A stretch of DNA of 64,000 nucleotides from Thalassobius vesicularis (GTDB taxonomy: Bacteria; Pseudomonadota; Alphaproteobacteria; Rhodobacterales; Rhodobacteraceae): the NCBI RefSeq assembly GCF_004799325.1, contig NZ_SSMD01000002.1:124001-188000 (forward strand), read 5' to 3'. The position numbers and the translations under genes are program-made. Below, piece by piece: positions 1 to 9,901 of the stretch. The notes under the pieces are model-generated. The model was not told the origin of the DNA. It ran no database searches and was given only the letters and a program-made list of their open reading frames with translations. Within the stretch, counting starts at the first letter, position 1; every line of letters begins with the position of its first letter.

Positions 1-108
1 CTGATCCGAATGCGCGCCCGTCCGACGCGGCGGCGTACGCGCTATGTCTGGTCGCCGCGCACCTCGTTCCTGATCGGGCGTCTGACCAGCCGGTCGCGCG
101 ACGATTAA
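1..108 (+). CDS. C-terminal end of an unidentified protein (5' truncated by window edge)
   Basis: Frame 1 is open from the first base to a TAA at 106-108, giving 35 residues. The tail is strongly basic, with many Arg and few acidic residues except the final Asp-Asp. metG begins 64 bases later on the same strand, so the two may be cotranscribed. Too little is visible to name a family. The open frame could be chance in GC-rich DNA, but the clean stop just before a spaced gene start fits a real gene end. Confidence 0.4.
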   Translation: MIRMRARPTRRRTRYVWSPRTSFLIGRLTSRSRDD

Positions 109-172
109 CGGTGCTGGAACCCGCGCGCCCCATGCGCTAAAGGGGGCAGGAAACGGACGAAGGGCACGCGGC

Positions 173-1885
173 ATGGCACGGCATCTGATCACCTCGGCAA
201 TTCCCTATATCAACGGGATCAAGCACCTGGGCAACCTGGTGGGCAGTCAGCTGCCTGCGGACCTGTTCGCCCGCTACCAGCGTGCGCGCGGCAACGAGGT
301 GCTATTCCTGTGCTCGACCGACGAACACGGCACCCCGGCCGAGCTGGCCGCCGCCAAGGCCGGTGAACCCGTCGCCGAATACTGCGCGCGCATGCATGAC
401 GTGCAGGCCGAGATCGCCAAGGGCTTCCGCCTGTCGTTCGACCATTTCGGCCGCTCCTCCAGCGCTGAGAACCACAAGCTGACCCAGCACCTGGCTGGCA
501 AACTGGCCGAGGCTGGCCTGATCCGCGAAGTCAGCGAAAAGCAGATGTATTCCAAGGCCGACGGCCGCTTCCTGCCCGACCGCTATATCGAGGGCACCTG
601 CCCGAACTGCGGCTTCGACTCGGCCCGTGGCGATCAGTGCGACAACTGCACCAAGCAGCTGGACCCGGTCGATCTGATCAATCCGCATTCCACCATCTCT
701 GGCTCGACCGACCTGGAAATGCGCGAGACCAAGCACCTTTACCTGCGCCAAAGCCAGATGAAGGACCAGCTAGAGGCATGGATCGACTCCAAGACCGACT
801 GGCCCGTGCTGACCACCTCGATCGCCAAGAAATGGCTGAACGACGGCGACGGCCTGCAGGATCGCGGCATCACCCGCGATCTGGACTGGGGCATTCCCGT
901 GAAAAAGGGCGAGGAAGACTGGCCCGGCATGGAAGGCAAGGTGTTCTACGTCTGGTTCGACGCCCCCATCGAATACATCGCCTGCGCCCAGGAATGGGTG
1001 AACGCGGGCAAGGGCGACGACTGGGCCCGCTGGTGGCGCACCGACAAGGGCGCCGATGACGTGACCTATACCCAGTTCATGGGCAAGGATAACGTGCCGT
1101 TCCATACGCTTAGCTTCCCCGCCACCATGCTGGGCTGCGGCGAGCCGTGGAAGATGGTCGATTACATCAAGTCGTTCAACTACCTGAACTATGACGGCGG
1201 CCAGTTCTCTACCTCGCGCGGGCGCGGCGTGTTCATGGATCAGGCGCTGGAAATCCTGCCCGCCGATTACTGGCGCTGGTGGCTGCTCAGCCACGCGCCG
1301 GAATCCTCGGACAGCGAATTCACCTGGGAAAACTTCCAGGCCTCGGTGAACAAGGATCTGGCCGACGTGCTTGGCAACTTCGTCAGCCGCATCACCAAGT
1401 TCTGCCGCGCGAAATTCGGCGAAGTCGTCCCCGAGGGCGGCACCTACGGCGAGACCGAGCAGGCCCTGATCGCCGACCTGACCGCCAAGATCGCTGCCTA
1501 CCAGCAGTTCATGGAGGAAAAAGAGGTCCGCAAAGCCGCGCAAGAGCTGCGCGCGATCTGGGTCGCAGGGAACGAATACCTGCAATCCGCCGCGCCCTGG
1601 ACCACCTTCAAGACCGACCCCGAACAGGCCGCCGCACAGGTCCGTCTGGGCCTGAACCTGATCCGCCTTTACGCGGTGCTGTCCTCGCCCTTCATCCCGG
1701 ATGCCTCGGCCTCGATGCTGGCCGCGATGCAGACCACCGATGACGCATGGCCCGACGACGTCCCCGCCGCACTGGCCGCCCTGCCCGCCGGTCACGCCTT
1801 TACCGTGCCGGACGTTCTGTTCACCAAGATCGCGGACGAACAACGCGAGGAATGGCAGCAGCGTTTCGCGGGTATCCGCACCTGA
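173..1885 (+). CDS. metG: Methionyl-tRNA synthetase
   Basis: 570 residues; charges tRNA-Met with methionine in the cytoplasm. The class I Rossmann core is at the N-terminus. The ATP-binding signature is HLGN (residues 18-21) instead of HIGH, and the second signature reads QFSTSR (about 344-349) instead of KMSKS. A four-Cys zinc knuckle is visible at C143, C146, C156 and C159. A helical anticodon-binding domain fills the C-terminal third. There is no C-terminal tRNA-binding (EMAP/Trbp111) extension, so this is the short form. The context GGTGxFSxSRG resembles archaeal-type MetRS, which is a family inference. A strong hairpin follows the stop and overlaps the ribosome site of the next gene. Confidence 0.95.
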   Translation: MARHLITSAIPYINGIKHLGNLVGSQLPADLFARYQRARGNEVLFLCSTDEHGTPAELAAAKAGEPVAEYCARMHDVQAEIAKGFRLSFDHFGRSSSAENHKLTQHLAGKLAEAGLIREVSEKQMYSKADGRFLPDRYIEGTCPNCGFDSARGDQCDNCTKQLDPVDLINPHSTISGSTDLEMRETKHLYLRQSQMKDQLEAWIDSKTDWPVLTTSIAKKWLNDGDGLQDRGITRDLDWGIPVKKGEEDWPGMEGKVFYVWFDAPIEYIACAQEWVNAGKGDDWARWWRTDKGADDVTYTQFMGKDNVPFHTLSFPATMLGCGEPWKMVDYIKSFNYLNYDGGQFSTSRGRGVFMDQALEILPADYWRWWLLSHAPESSDSEFTWENFQASVNKDLADVLGNFVSRITKFCRAKFGEVVPEGGTYGETEQALIADLTAKIAAYQQFMEEKEVRKAAQELRAIWVAGNEYLQSAAPWTTFKTDPEQAAAQVRLGLNLIRLYAVLSSPFIPDASASMLAAMQTTDDAWPDDVPAALAALPAGHAFTVPDVLFTKIADEQREEWQQRFAGIRT

Positions 1886-1913
1886 CACCCTTGGCCTCGG
1901 CCCGGAAACATGC

Positions 1914-1946
1914 AAACTCCCTCTCGGAAGCGAGAGGGAGTTTTTC
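1914..1946 (+). terminator. Terminator-like hairpin containing the next gene's Shine-Dalgarno
   Basis: Arms ACTCCCTCTCG (1916-1926) and CGAGAGGGAGT (1931-1941) are perfectly complementary, with a GAAG loop. Flanking A/T pairs extend the stem and five T residues follow, so it looks like an intrinsic terminator for metG. The right arm carries GAGGGAG, the only plausible Shine-Dalgarno for the ATG at 1947. The same hairpin could therefore end metG transcripts and mask initiation of the downstream gene. Confidence 0.7.
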
Positions 1947-3482
1947 ATGAACGGCGCTGAAAGCCTGGTCCAAAGCCTGTTGGCCGCGGGCATCGATACC
2001 TGTTTTGCCAACCCCGGCACGTCCGAGATGCATTTCGTGTCCGCACTGGACCGCCACCCGGGCATGCGCTGCGTGCTGGGCCTGTTCGAGGGCGTCGTGA
2101 CCGGCGCCGCCGACGGCTACGGCCGCATGATGGACAAACCGGCGGTAACCCTGCTGCATTGCGGCCCCGGCCTGACCAACGGCATGGCCAACCTGCACAA
2201 CGCCCGCCGCGCCAACACCCCCGTGCTGAACCTGATCGGCGATCAGGCCGACAGCATCGTCGCGCTCGATCCGCCGCTGACCGCCGACACCACCGCGCTG
2301 GCCCGCACCCTGTCGGTCTGGACCCGCCGCAGCAACGACCCCGCCCGCGTCGCCGCCGACGCAATGGAGGGCGTACGTGCAAGCATGGAAGGGCCCGGCG
2401 TCGCCTCGCTGATCCTGCCCTCTGACGCCGCTTGGACCGAGGGCGGCCAGATCGCCCCCTACCTGCCCCCGGCCGCGCCGACCGGCCCCACCGGTCTGGC
2501 CGTGGACCGCGCCGCCGCCATGCTGCGCAACGGCAAGAAAACCGTGCTGCTGCTGTCCAACCGCGCCCTGCGCGAGGCCCCGTTGGGGATCGCGGGACGC
2601 ATCGCCCACAAAACCGGCGCGCGCCTGATGACCCTGTCGCAAATCCCCCGCCTGCAAGCGGGTCAGGGCCGCCAGCCGATCGAGCGCATCCCCTACAACG
2701 TCGACCTCTCGATCAAGGCCCTGGCCGGGGTCGAGCAGATCATCCAGATCGGTGCACGCGAACCGGTGAACTTCTTCGCCTACCCCGACAAGCCGAACGT
2801 GCCGATGCAAGACGGCTGCGAATGCCTGATGGTCACCCGCCCCGATCAGGACCACCTGATGGCACTGGATGCGATCGCCCAAGCCGTCGGCGCTCATGAT
2901 GCCGCCCCCCGGCCCCAGCGCCCCGACTACGGCACGCTGTCCGGCACCCCCACGCCCGAACTGCTGGGCGCCGTGATCAATCAGACCCTGCCCGAGAACG
3001 CCATCATCGTCGACGAAAGCGTCAGCTACGGCCGCGCCCTGCTGCCCTCGTTCTGGACGGCGGCCCCGCATGATTACCTGCACCTGAACGGCGGCTCCAT
3101 CGGTCTGGGCATCCCCATGGCCACCGGTGCCGCGGTGGCCTGCCCCGACCGCCGCGTCGTGGCGCTGCAGGCAGACGGCTCCGCGCTCTACACCGTACAG
3201 GGCCTGTGGACCCAGGCCCGCGAGGGCCTCAACGTCACCACCATCATCCTGTCAAACCGCCGCTACGCCATCCTGCAAGGCGAAATGACCGCCGTCGGCG
3301 CCAACCTCGGCCCCGCGGCGCAAGAGCTGTTCAACCTCGACCGCCCCGCCACCGACTGGCAGGCGCTGGCCAAAGGTTTCGGCATCCCGGCCACGCAAGC
3401 CACGGATATCGAAACCCTCGTGGACCAGATCAACCGCGCCAACGCCACCCCGGGGCCCAGCCTGATCGAGTTGATGATCTGA
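1947..3482 (+). CDS. Thiamine-diphosphate enzyme, acetolactate synthase large-subunit-like
   Basis: 511 residues with the three-part ThDP enzyme fold: an N-terminal PYR domain with the catalytic Glu (E48 in GLFEGVVTG), a central domain, and a C-terminal PP domain with a metal/ThDP motif near residues 408-435 (ADGS ... NRRY). It is shorter than canonical IlvB (about 570-590), and no IlvN-type small subunit is adjacent. It may therefore be a decarboxylase or ligase of the benzoylformate decarboxylase/IlvB-like group rather than the biosynthetic acetolactate synthase. The ATG at 1947 is chosen because GAGGGAG precedes it by 6 bases; that Shine-Dalgarno sits inside the preceding hairpin. Substrate cannot be read from sequence. 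Confidence 0.8.
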   Translation: MNGAESLVQSLLAAGIDTCFANPGTSEMHFVSALDRHPGMRCVLGLFEGVVTGAADGYGRMMDKPAVTLLHCGPGLTNGMANLHNARRANTPVLNLIGDQADSIVALDPPLTADTTALARTLSVWTRRSNDPARVAADAMEGVRASMEGPGVASLILPSDAAWTEGGQIAPYLPPAAPTGPTGLAVDRAAAMLRNGKKTVLLLSNRALREAPLGIAGRIAHKTGARLMTLSQIPRLQAGQGRQPIERIPYNVDLSIKALAGVEQIIQIGAREPVNFFAYPDKPNVPMQDGCECLMVTRPDQDHLMALDAIAQAVGAHDAAPRPQRPDYGTLSGTPTPELLGAVINQTLPENAIIVDESVSYGRALLPSFWTAAPHDYLHLNGGSIGLGIPMATGAAVACPDRRVVALQADGSALYTVQGLWTQAREGLNVTTIILSNRRYAILQGEMTAVGANLGPAAQELFNLDRPATDWQALAKGFGIPATQATDIETLVDQINRANATPGPSLIELMI

Positions 3483-3493
3483 GGGATAAGAAA

Positions 3494-3647
3494 GGGGGCT
3501 CTGCCCCCTCGGCCTGCGGCCTCACCCCCGGGATATTTTCAAAAAGAAGAAGCCTGCTTCTTTCTGATCAGAAATACTCCGGGGTTTGGGGCAGCGCCCC
3601 AAGTCCCGAGGCCGCAAGGCCGAGATATCCTGTGCGCGCTTGCGCGC
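3494..3647. repeat. Paired, oppositely oriented intergenic hairpin modules
   Basis: Forward half: a GGGGGC/GCCCCC hairpin (3494-3508), a GGCC-TGC-GGCC hairpin (about 3511-3521), then CCCCCGGGATATTTTC and AAGAAGAAG up to 3552. The reverse half, read on the minus strand from 3647, has a GCGCGC hairpin (3634-3647), a GGCC hairpin (3610-3621), a GGGGC/GCCCC hairpin (3588-3600), then CCCCGGAGTATTTC and AAAGAAG. The two tails converge near 3553. The element lies between convergent genes, so it may serve as a bidirectional terminator. Related tails occur at 39711-39742 and 62158-62245. Confidence 0.75.
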
Positions 3648-3656
3648 TCAATGGGA

Positions 3657-4166
3657 TCAGGATTTCTTAACGAACTGGGTCAGGATCACGATCCGCTGGC
3701 CTTCGACGCGGCCTTCGATATGACCCGCGTTGTCGGGCACCAGAGAGATATTGCGCACCGCCGTGCCGCGCTTGGCGGTGAAGCCCGCGCCTTTCACCGG
3801 CAGGTCCTTGATCAGCACCACCGTGTCGCCATTGCTCAGCACCGCGCCGTTGCTGTCCTTGTGCACCACGTCGCTGTCTTCGCTGAGGCCCGCTTCGGCC
3901 CAGGCCAGGGTGTCTTCTTCGAGATAGGCGATCTCCAGCAGCTCGGTCGCCCAGGCCGCGTCCAGTTTGTGCAGCAAACGGAACGCCACGACCTGCACCG
4001 CCGGTTCCGGGCTCCAGATCGCGTCGTTCAGGCATTTCCAGTGCGGCGCATCCTCGGGCGAGCCCTCGGCCCCGGCGCGGCAGGTGTCGCACAGCAGGAT
4101 GGTTTCGTCGCGCGGGGCAACGGTGTAGTCGGCGGCCGCGTCGGCCCCGCAAATGGCGCAGGTCAT
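3657..4166 (-). CDS. yjdM: YjdM/PhnA-family zinc-ribbon protein
   Basis: 169 residues. The N-terminus carries two CxxC pairs (CAICG near residue 3 and CDTC near 27), a zinc ribbon. The C-terminus contains the family signature SNGDTVVLIKDLPVKG, part of the PhnA/YjdM domain. Despite the old name this family is not a demonstrated phosphonate-degrading enzyme, and its molecular role is unclear. AAGGAG lies 6 bases before the ATG at 4166. It is 59 bases downstream of glpK on the same strand, so it could be the last gene of a glpD-glpK transcript, but no functional link to glycerol is evident. Confidence 0.85.
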   Translation of the reverse strand: MTCAICGADAAADYTVAPRDETILLCDTCRAGAEGSPEDAPHWKCLNDAIWSPEPAVQVVAFRLLHKLDAAWATELLEIAYLEEDTLAWAEAGLSEDSDVVHKDSNGAVLSNGDTVVLIKDLPVKGAGFTAKRGTAVRNISLVPDNAGHIEGRVEGQRIVILTQFVKKS

Positions 4167-4225
4167 GGGAAACTCCTTGGATGGTTGCCCGCCTTATGGG
4201 CGCATTCCCCGCCCCTGTCGAGCCT

Positions 4226-5704
4226 TCAGACCGTCAGCACCGCCTGCACAGCCCGTTGCCAGCGCGCGTAATGCGCGGCGCGGGTCGGTTCGGGCATCTG
4301 CGGGGTGAAGCGCCGCTCGGCCGCCCATGTCGCCGCGAACCCTGCCTGATCGGGGTAGATCCCCGCCCGCATCCCCGCCAGCCAGGCCGCGCCCAGGGCC
4401 GTCGTTTCCAGCACTGTCGGCCGATCCACCGGCGCGCCCAGGATGTCGGCCAGGAATTGCATCGTCCAGCCCGAGGCCGCCATGCCCCCATCGACCCGCA
4501 ACACCGTATCGGCGGCACCGGGCCAGTCGGCCTGCATCGCCTCCAGCAGGTCGCGGGTCTGCAATCCGACGCTTTGCAGCGCGGCGCGGGCGAACTCTGC
4601 CGGGCCCGAGTTGCGCGTCAGCCCGAACACCGCACCGCGCGCCTGCGGGGCCCAATAGGGCGCGCCCAGCCCGGTGAAGGCCGGCACCATCACCAGATCC
4701 TGCGCATCATCCGCCGCCTCGGCCAACGGCCCGGTTTCCGAGGCCGAGCCGATGATCTTCAGCCCGTCGCGCAACCATTGCACCACCGCGCCCGCGATGA
4801 AGATCGCGCCCTCCAGCGCATAGGTGCGTTGCCCGTCCAGCTGGTAGGCCACGGTGGTCAGCAGCCGGTTTTGCGACATCACGGCGGTCGGGCCGGTGTT
4901 CAGCAGGGCAAAGCAGCCGGTGCCATAGGTCGATTTCATCATTCCCGGGGCAAAGCACGCCTGCCCGATCGTCGCCGCCTGCTGATCGCCTGCGACGCCC
5001 AGAATGGGGATGGGCGCGCCCAGCACATCGCTGACCCCGAAGTCCGAGGCGCAGTCATGCACCTGCGGCAGCAGCGTCATCGGAATGTCCAGCGCGGCGC
5101 AAATCTCGGCGCTCCACGCGCCCGCGTGGATGTCATACAGCATGGTCCGCGCCGCGTTCGTGGCGTCGGTTGCATGCACCGCGCCGCCGGTCAGCCGCCA
5201 GATCAGGAAACTGTCCACCGTGCCAAAGCGCAGCGTGCCCGCCTTGGCCCGCTCACGCGCGCCGGGGACGTTGTCCAACAGCCAGGCCAGCTTGGTCGCC
5301 GAAAAATACGGGTCCAGCAGCAGGCCGGTGCGGGCGCGGATCGTGTCCTCCAACCCCCGCGCACGCAGGGCGTCACACATCGCGGCGGTCCGGCGGTCCT
5401 GCCAGACGATGGCGTTGTGCAGGCATTGCCCGGTCTCGGCGTCCCACAGCAGCGTGGTTTCGCGCTGGTTGGTGATGCCGATCCCCACGATGTCCGACGC
5501 GCTCAGCCCCGCCTTGTCCAGCGCGCGCCGGGCCGATCGCAGGGTCGTTTGCCACAAGTCCTCGGGGGCGTGTTCCACCCAGCCCGAGGCCGGAAAATGC
5601 TGCGCGAACTCCTCTTGCCCGACCGCGACCACCTGCATATCCGCGTCGAACACGATCGCCCGGCTCGAGGTGGTGCCCTGATCCAGCGCCAGAATATATG
5701 TCAT
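4226..5704 (-). CDS. glpK: Glycerol kinase
   Basis: 492 residues; phosphorylates glycerol to sn-glycerol 3-phosphate with ATP in the cytoplasm. The FGGY-kinase N-terminus has the DQGTTSSRA phosphate-binding motif from residue 8. The C-terminal FGGY signature region is visible as [18 protein letters not shown]. Length matches the family. The frame continues upstream, but the ATG at 5704 is preferred because GGGAGG lies just upstream and the protein then begins [10 protein letters not shown], as expected. It follows glpD by 38 bases on the same strand, consistent with a glpD-glpK operon converting glycerol to dihydroxyacetone phosphate. No glycerol facilitator or GlpR-type repressor lies in the window. 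Confidence 0.95.
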   Translation of the reverse strand: MTYILALDQGTTSSRAIVFDADMQVVAVGQEEFAQHFPASGWVEHAPEDLWQTTLRSARRALDKAGLSASDIVGIGITNQRETTLLWDAETGQCLHNAIVWQDRRTAAMCDALRARGLEDTIRARTGLLLDPYFSATKLAWLLDNVPGARERAKAGTLRFGTVDSFLIWRLTGGAVHATDATNAARTMLYDIHAGAWSAEICAALDIPMTLLPQVHDCASDFGVSDVLGAPIPILGVAGDQQAATIGQACFAPGMMKSTYGTGCFALLNTGPTAVMSQNRLLTTVAYQLDGQRTYALEGAIFIAGAVVQWLRDGLKIIGSASETGPLAEAADDAQDLVMVPAFTGLGAPYWAPQARGAVFGLTRNSGPAEFARAALQSVGLQTRDLLEAMQADWPGAADTVLRVDGGMAASGWTMQFLADILGAPVDRPTVLETTALGAAWLAGMRAGIYPDQAGFAATWAAERRFTPQMPEPTRAAHYARWQRAVQAVLTV

Positions 5705-5742
5705 GCGTGCCTCCCGGTTTGGCGACCAATCTGCCCCGGAAA

Positions 5743-7290
5743 TCAACCCGTTGCCAAGGCTTCCCGCATCCAGTCGTCAATCCTGTCGATCTGCTCGGTG
5801 CTCAGGTGCAGGCCCAGACGGGTGCGCCGCCAGACGACATCCTCGGCGCTGCGGGCGAATTCGTGGCGCATCAGCCAGCGCAACTCGGCCTCGGACAGGC
5901 CCGCGCCGAAATCGCGCCCCAGATCGGCGCCGCTGGCGGGGTTCCCCAGAACCTGCGCCACCTCAGAGCCGTAACAGCGGAACAGCCGCAGCACCTGTGC
6001 GTCGGGCAGAAACGGCAGCGCCGCGCGCAGGGCAGCCAACCGCTGGGCCACCTCGGTTGCCGGGAAATCGCCCCCGGGCAGCGCCGCGCCCGCCGTCCAG
6101 TCCGGCCCCATCGCCGGCAGATAGGGGGCGAGCTTTTCCAACGCATGCTCGGCCAGTTTGCGGAACGTGGTGATCTTGCCGCCAAAGACCGACAGCAGCG
6201 GCGGCCCATCCGTGTCCAGCGCCAGCACGTAATCCCGCGTCGCCGCCCGCGCGTCCCCGGCCCCGTCATCATACAGCGGCCGCACGCCGGAAAAGCTCCA
6301 GACCACATCGTCCGCGGTCAGGGGCTGGCGGAAATAGCGGTTGGCAAAGGCGATCAGATAGTCGCGCTCGGCCTCGGTCGCCTCGGGCGGCACGTCAGGG
6401 CCTGCGTGGTCCACATCGGTGGTGCCGATCAGGGTGAAATCCTGCTCGTACGGGATCGCGAAAATGATACGCCCGTCAGTGCCTTGCAGGAAATAGCAGC
6501 GCTCATGGCCGAACATCCGCGGCACCACGATATGACTGCCTCGCACCAGCCGCACCTTGGCCTGTTTGGCCGCCCCCGTCGCGCCCAGCACCTGCTGCAC
6601 CCACGGCCCCGCCGCGTTGACCAGCACCCGCGCGCGCAGCACGCGGCCATCCGCCAGCGTGACGTGCCACAGCCCGTCCACCCGCTGCGCCTGCACCATT
6701 TCCGCGCGCACCATAATCTGCGCCCCGCGTTCCGCCGCATCCCGCGCGGTCAGCGAGACCAGCCGCGAATCCTGCACCCAGACGTCCGAATACTCGTACG
6801 CCTTGCGAAATTCCGGACGCAGCGCCGCGCCCGCCTCGTCCTGCGCCAGCGAAACCGCCCGCGTACCCGGCAACAGATACCGCCCGCCCAGATGGTCGTA
6901 CAGGAACAACCCCAGCCGGATCACCCAGCCGGGCCTGCGCCCCTTCAGCCAGGGCATGACCAGCGACAGCAGCCGCGACGCGGGCGTTTCCCCCTCGAAC
7001 CGCATGTCCCGGTGATAGGGCAGCACGAACCGCATCGGCCATGCGATATGCGGCATCGCGCGCAGCAGCACCTCGCGCTCTTTCAGGGCCTCGCGGACCA
7101 GGCGGATCTCGAAATATTCCAGGTAGCGCAGCCCGCCGTGAAACAGCTTGGTCGAGGCCGAGGACGTCGCCCCCCCGATATCGCCCTTCTCGACCAGCGC
7201 CACCCGCAGGCCCCGTCCCGCCGAATCGCGGGCGATGCCGCAGCCGTTCACGCCGCCACCGATCACCACCATGTCGAACGGGTTGTCCAT
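5743..7290 (-). CDS. glpD: Aerobic glycerol-3-phosphate dehydrogenase
   Basis: 515 residues; membrane-associated FAD enzyme oxidising glycerol 3-phosphate to dihydroxyacetone phosphate and passing electrons to quinone. The N-terminal dinucleotide-binding motif [12 protein letters not shown] follows the initial beta strand. The [19 protein letters not shown] stretch is characteristic of GlpD, and a C-terminal GlpD domain follows. The ATG at 7290 is supported by AAAGGAG upstream; an in-frame extension to 7338 lacks one. It is the first gene of the glpD-glpK unit. The promoter must lie in the AT-richer gap 7291-7520 shared with the divergent ATP-grasp gene. Confidence 0.95.
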   Translation of the reverse strand: MDNPFDMVVIGGGVNGCGIARDSAGRGLRVALVEKGDIGGATSSASTKLFHGGLRYLEYFEIRLVREALKEREVLLRAMPHIAWPMRFVLPYHRDMRFEGETPASRLLSLVMPWLKGRRPGWVIRLGLFLYDHLGGRYLLPGTRAVSLAQDEAGAALRPEFRKAYEYSDVWVQDSRLVSLTARDAAERGAQIMVRAEMVQAQRVDGLWHVTLADGRVLRARVLVNAAGPWVQQVLGATGAAKQAKVRLVRGSHIVVPRMFGHERCYFLQGTDGRIIFAIPYEQDFTLIGTTDVDHAGPDVPPEATEAERDYLIAFANRYFRQPLTADDVVWSFSGVRPLYDDGAGDARAATRDYVLALDTDGPPLLSVFGGKITTFRKLAEHALEKLAPYLPAMGPDWTAGAALPGGDFPATEVAQRLAALRAALPFLPDAQVLRLFRCYGSEVAQVLGNPASGADLGRDFGAGLSEAELRWLMRHEFARSAEDVVWRRTRLGLHLSTEQIDRIDDWMREALATG

Positions 7291-7520
7291 CGCGCTCTCC
7301 TTTGCGCCATACCTGCGCTCCGGCCCCCTTTCGGTCAAGGACCGCCCCGACGTCGCTCGAAAACTTCACGAAACTGTTTCACCGGGCCGCAGACACCAAA
7401 TGATTAAATTTTAGGCGGTTTTTTTCGTATTTTTGGCGAATTCTGGCTGGTCCCTTGTGCATTCGCGCAAGAACGCATCAAATCAGAAACAGAATGCAAC
7501 GCTCGACACACAGCGGGACA

Positions 7521-8951
7521 ATGGACACAAAACCACGCTTTTTCGACGAGATGTACGACGCCTCGGGTGCGCCCCGGGACCCCTACAGGCTCTATAGCGA
7601 CTGGTTCGGTCAGGAAGATATCAAGCATCTGCGCCAGAAATCTCAGGACGCCGAAGCCTTCTTCCGCCGGATCGGCATTACCTTCAACGTCTATGGCCAA
7701 CAGGAAGCCGACGAGCGATTAATCCCCTTCGACATCGTGCCGCGCATTATCTCGGCCCGTGAATGGGCGCGTCTGGAACAGGGGATCGAACAGCGCGTCC
7801 GCGCCATCAACGCCTTCCTCTATGACATCTACCACCGCCAGGAAATCCTGCGCGCTGGCCGCCTGCCCAAGGAAATCATCGCCCGGAACGAGGCGTTCCT
7901 GTCCAAGATGATCGGCGTCAACCCGCCCGGCGGCGTCTACACCCATATCGTCGGCACCGATCTGGTCCGCACCGGCGAGGATGAGTTCTACGTCCTCGAG
8001 GACAACGCCCGCACCCCCTCTGGCGTCAGCTACATGCTGGAAAACCGCGAGACGATGCTGCAGATGTTCCCCGAGCTGTTCACCAAGCTCAAGGTCCGCC
8101 CGGTTTCGCATTACCCGCAGAACCTGCGCCGCTCGCTGGCCGATTGCGCGCCGCCCGCCTTCAACGGCGACAAGCCCGAAATCGCGGTGCTGACGCCTGG
8201 CATCTACAACTCCGCCTATTTCGAGCACGCCTTCCTCGCCGACCAGATGGGCGCCGAGCTGGTGGAATCCCACGATCTGCGCATCGTCGATGGCCGCGTC
8301 TGCATGCGCACGACCCAAGGCTACAAGGCGATCGACGTGCTCTATCGCCGGGTCGATGACGACTATCTGGACCCGCTGAACTTCAAGCCGGAATCCATGC
8401 TGGGTGTACCCGGCATCATGGACGTCTACCGGGCCGGGGGCATCACCATCGCCAACGCGCCGGGCACCGGCATCGCCGATGACAAGGCGCTGTATTCGTA
8501 CATGCCCGACATCGTCGAATTCTACACCGGCGAAAAGGCGATCCTGCAAAACGTACCGACATGGCGCTGCTCGGAACCCGACAGCCTGAAATACGTGCTG
8601 GATCACCTGTCCGAACTGGTCGTGAAAGAGGTCCACGGCTCGGGCGGCTACGGCATGCTGGTCGGCCCCGCCGCCAGTAAACGCGAACTCGCCCGGTTCG
8701 AAAAGAAACTGCGCGCGCGCCCGTCGAACTACATCGCCCAGCCCACGCTGGCGCTGTCCACCGTCCCGATCATGGTGAAAAAGGGTCTTGCCCCCCGCCA
8801 TGTCGATCTGCGTCCCTTCGTGCTGGTCTCGCCCGACAAGATCCGCATCACGCCCGGCGGTCTGACCCGCGTGGCGCTGAAAGAAGGCTCGCTGGTCGTG
8901 AACTCGTCGCAGGGCGGCGGGACCAAGGATACCTGGGTGCTGGGGGACTAA
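7521..8951 (+). CDS. Circularly permuted ATP-grasp protein (DUF404/DUF407 type)
   Basis: 476 residues from the ATG at 7521 (MDTKPRFFDEMYD); earlier in-frame starts at 7455 and 7494 add residues not expected for the family. The EDNARTPSGVSYMLENR segment and GSGGYGMLVGP segment are typical of the circularly permuted ATP-grasp fold. Iyer and colleagues proposed that such enzymes act as amidoligases forming a peptide or amide product, but the true substrate is unknown. It is the first of four same-strand genes (alpha-E protein, transglutaminase-like protein, Anbu) separated by 4, 4 and 29 bases. That repeated neighbourhood implies a shared peptide-making and peptide-cutting pathway. Confidence 0.9.
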   Translation: MDTKPRFFDEMYDASGAPRDPYRLYSDWFGQEDIKHLRQKSQDAEAFFRRIGITFNVYGQQEADERLIPFDIVPRIISAREWARLEQGIEQRVRAINAFLYDIYHRQEILRAGRLPKEIIARNEAFLSKMIGVNPPGGVYTHIVGTDLVRTGEDEFYVLEDNARTPSGVSYMLENRETMLQMFPELFTKLKVRPVSHYPQNLRRSLADCAPPAFNGDKPEIAVLTPGIYNSAYFEHAFLADQMGAELVESHDLRIVDGRVCMRTTQGYKAIDVLYRRVDDDYLDPLNFKPESMLGVPGIMDVYRAGGITIANAPGTGIADDKALYSYMPDIVEFYTGEKAILQNVPTWRCSEPDSLKYVLDHLSELVVKEVHGSGGYGMLVGPAASKRELARFEKKLRARPSNYIAQPTLALSTVPIMVKKGLAPRHVDLRPFVLVSPDKIRITPGGLTRVALKEGSLVVNSSQGGGTKDTWVLGD

Positions 8952-8955
8952 GACA

Positions 8956-9897
8956 ATGCTGGGAAAAACCGCTGGCGGCCTGTTCTGGATGTTCCGCTAC
9001 CTTGAACGCTGCGAAAACACGGCGCGCCTGCTCGAAGCGGGCTGGCGCATCGCGCTGACCCGCTCGGGCGATACGGCCGGGGAATGGGAAAGCGTGCTGA
9101 ACACGGCCGGGATCCGGAATTTCTACGATCAGAAATACCCCGAGGTCGACGCCGCACACGTCATCAACTTCCTGCTGCGCGATGCCGAGAATCCGTCCTC
9201 GGTATTGTCGGCGATCTCGGTCGCGCGCTCGAACGCGCGTCTGGTGCGCACCGCCCTGTCCTCCGAGGTCTGGGAGGCGATCAACGAATACTGGATGGCG
9301 ATGAAGGCCGCGCTGGCCCGCCCCGTCACCGAAAAGACGCTGGCCGCCGTGCTGTCCGAGATCCGCAACCGCACCGCCATCGTGCGCGGCACGCTGCACG
9401 GCACCATGCTGCGCAACGACATCTACAACTTCTGCCGTCTGGGCACCTTCGTGGAACGCGCCGACAACACCGCCCGCATTCTGGACGTGAAATACTACGT
9501 CCTGCTGCCCTCGGCCTCGTATGTCGGCTCGTCGATGGACAACACCCAGTGGGAAAACATCCTGCGCTCGGTGTCCGCCGACCGTTCCTTCGGCTGGCTT
9601 TACGGCGGCGAGATCACCCCATCGGCCATCGCCGACTTCCTGATCCTCGACCGTCGGATGCCCCGCAGCCTGGCCTTCTGCCACGCCAAGATCCTGGAAA
9701 ACCTGGACCACCTGCAAGGCGACTACGGCCAGCAGCTGCCCTGCCAGGACATGGCGCAGGCCACCTCGGCGCGCTATCGCAACCGCAAAGTGGCCGAGAT
9801 CCTCGAAGAGGGCCTGCACGAATTCCTGGAACGCGCGATTCAGGATACCGCCCTTCTGGCCAGCCAGATCGAACGCGACTTCCGGTTCTACGGGTGA
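8956..9897 (+). CDS. Alpha-E domain protein
   Basis: 313 residues, almost entirely predicted alpha-helical, beginning MLGKTAGGLFWMFRYLERCEN, which is the conserved start of the alpha-E (PF04168-type) family. No catalytic motif is recognised. In many genomes this family accompanies circularly permuted ATP-grasp and transglutaminase-like genes, and a scaffold or partner role is inferred from that. The start lies 4 bases after the upstream stop, and a G-rich stretch inside the upstream gene end may serve as ribosome site. There is no signal peptide or membrane segment, so it is presumably cytoplasmic. Confidence 0.9.
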   Translation: MLGKTAGGLFWMFRYLERCENTARLLEAGWRIALTRSGDTAGEWESVLNTAGIRNFYDQKYPEVDAAHVINFLLRDAENPSSVLSAISVARSNARLVRTALSSEVWEAINEYWMAMKAALARPVTEKTLAAVLSEIRNRTAIVRGTLHGTMLRNDIYNFCRLGTFVERADNTARILDVKYYVLLPSASYVGSSMDNTQWENILRSVSADRSFGWLYGGEITPSAIADFLILDRRMPRSLAFCHAKILENLDHLQGDYGQQLPCQDMAQATSARYRNRKVAEILEEGLHEFLERAIQDTALLASQIERDFRFYG

Positions 9898-9901
9898 TGA
9901 C

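Noticed and set aside
770-2065. Minus-strand open frame opposite metG
   Set aside because: Low-complexity Gly/Arg/Val-rich translation typical of antisense to GC-rich genes; metG is certain on the plus strand.
1821-3083. Long minus-strand open frame opposite the ThDP enzyme gene
   Set aside because: It mirrors codon structure of the plus-strand gene, has no ribosome site or recognisable domain, and overlaps a gene with clear family motifs.
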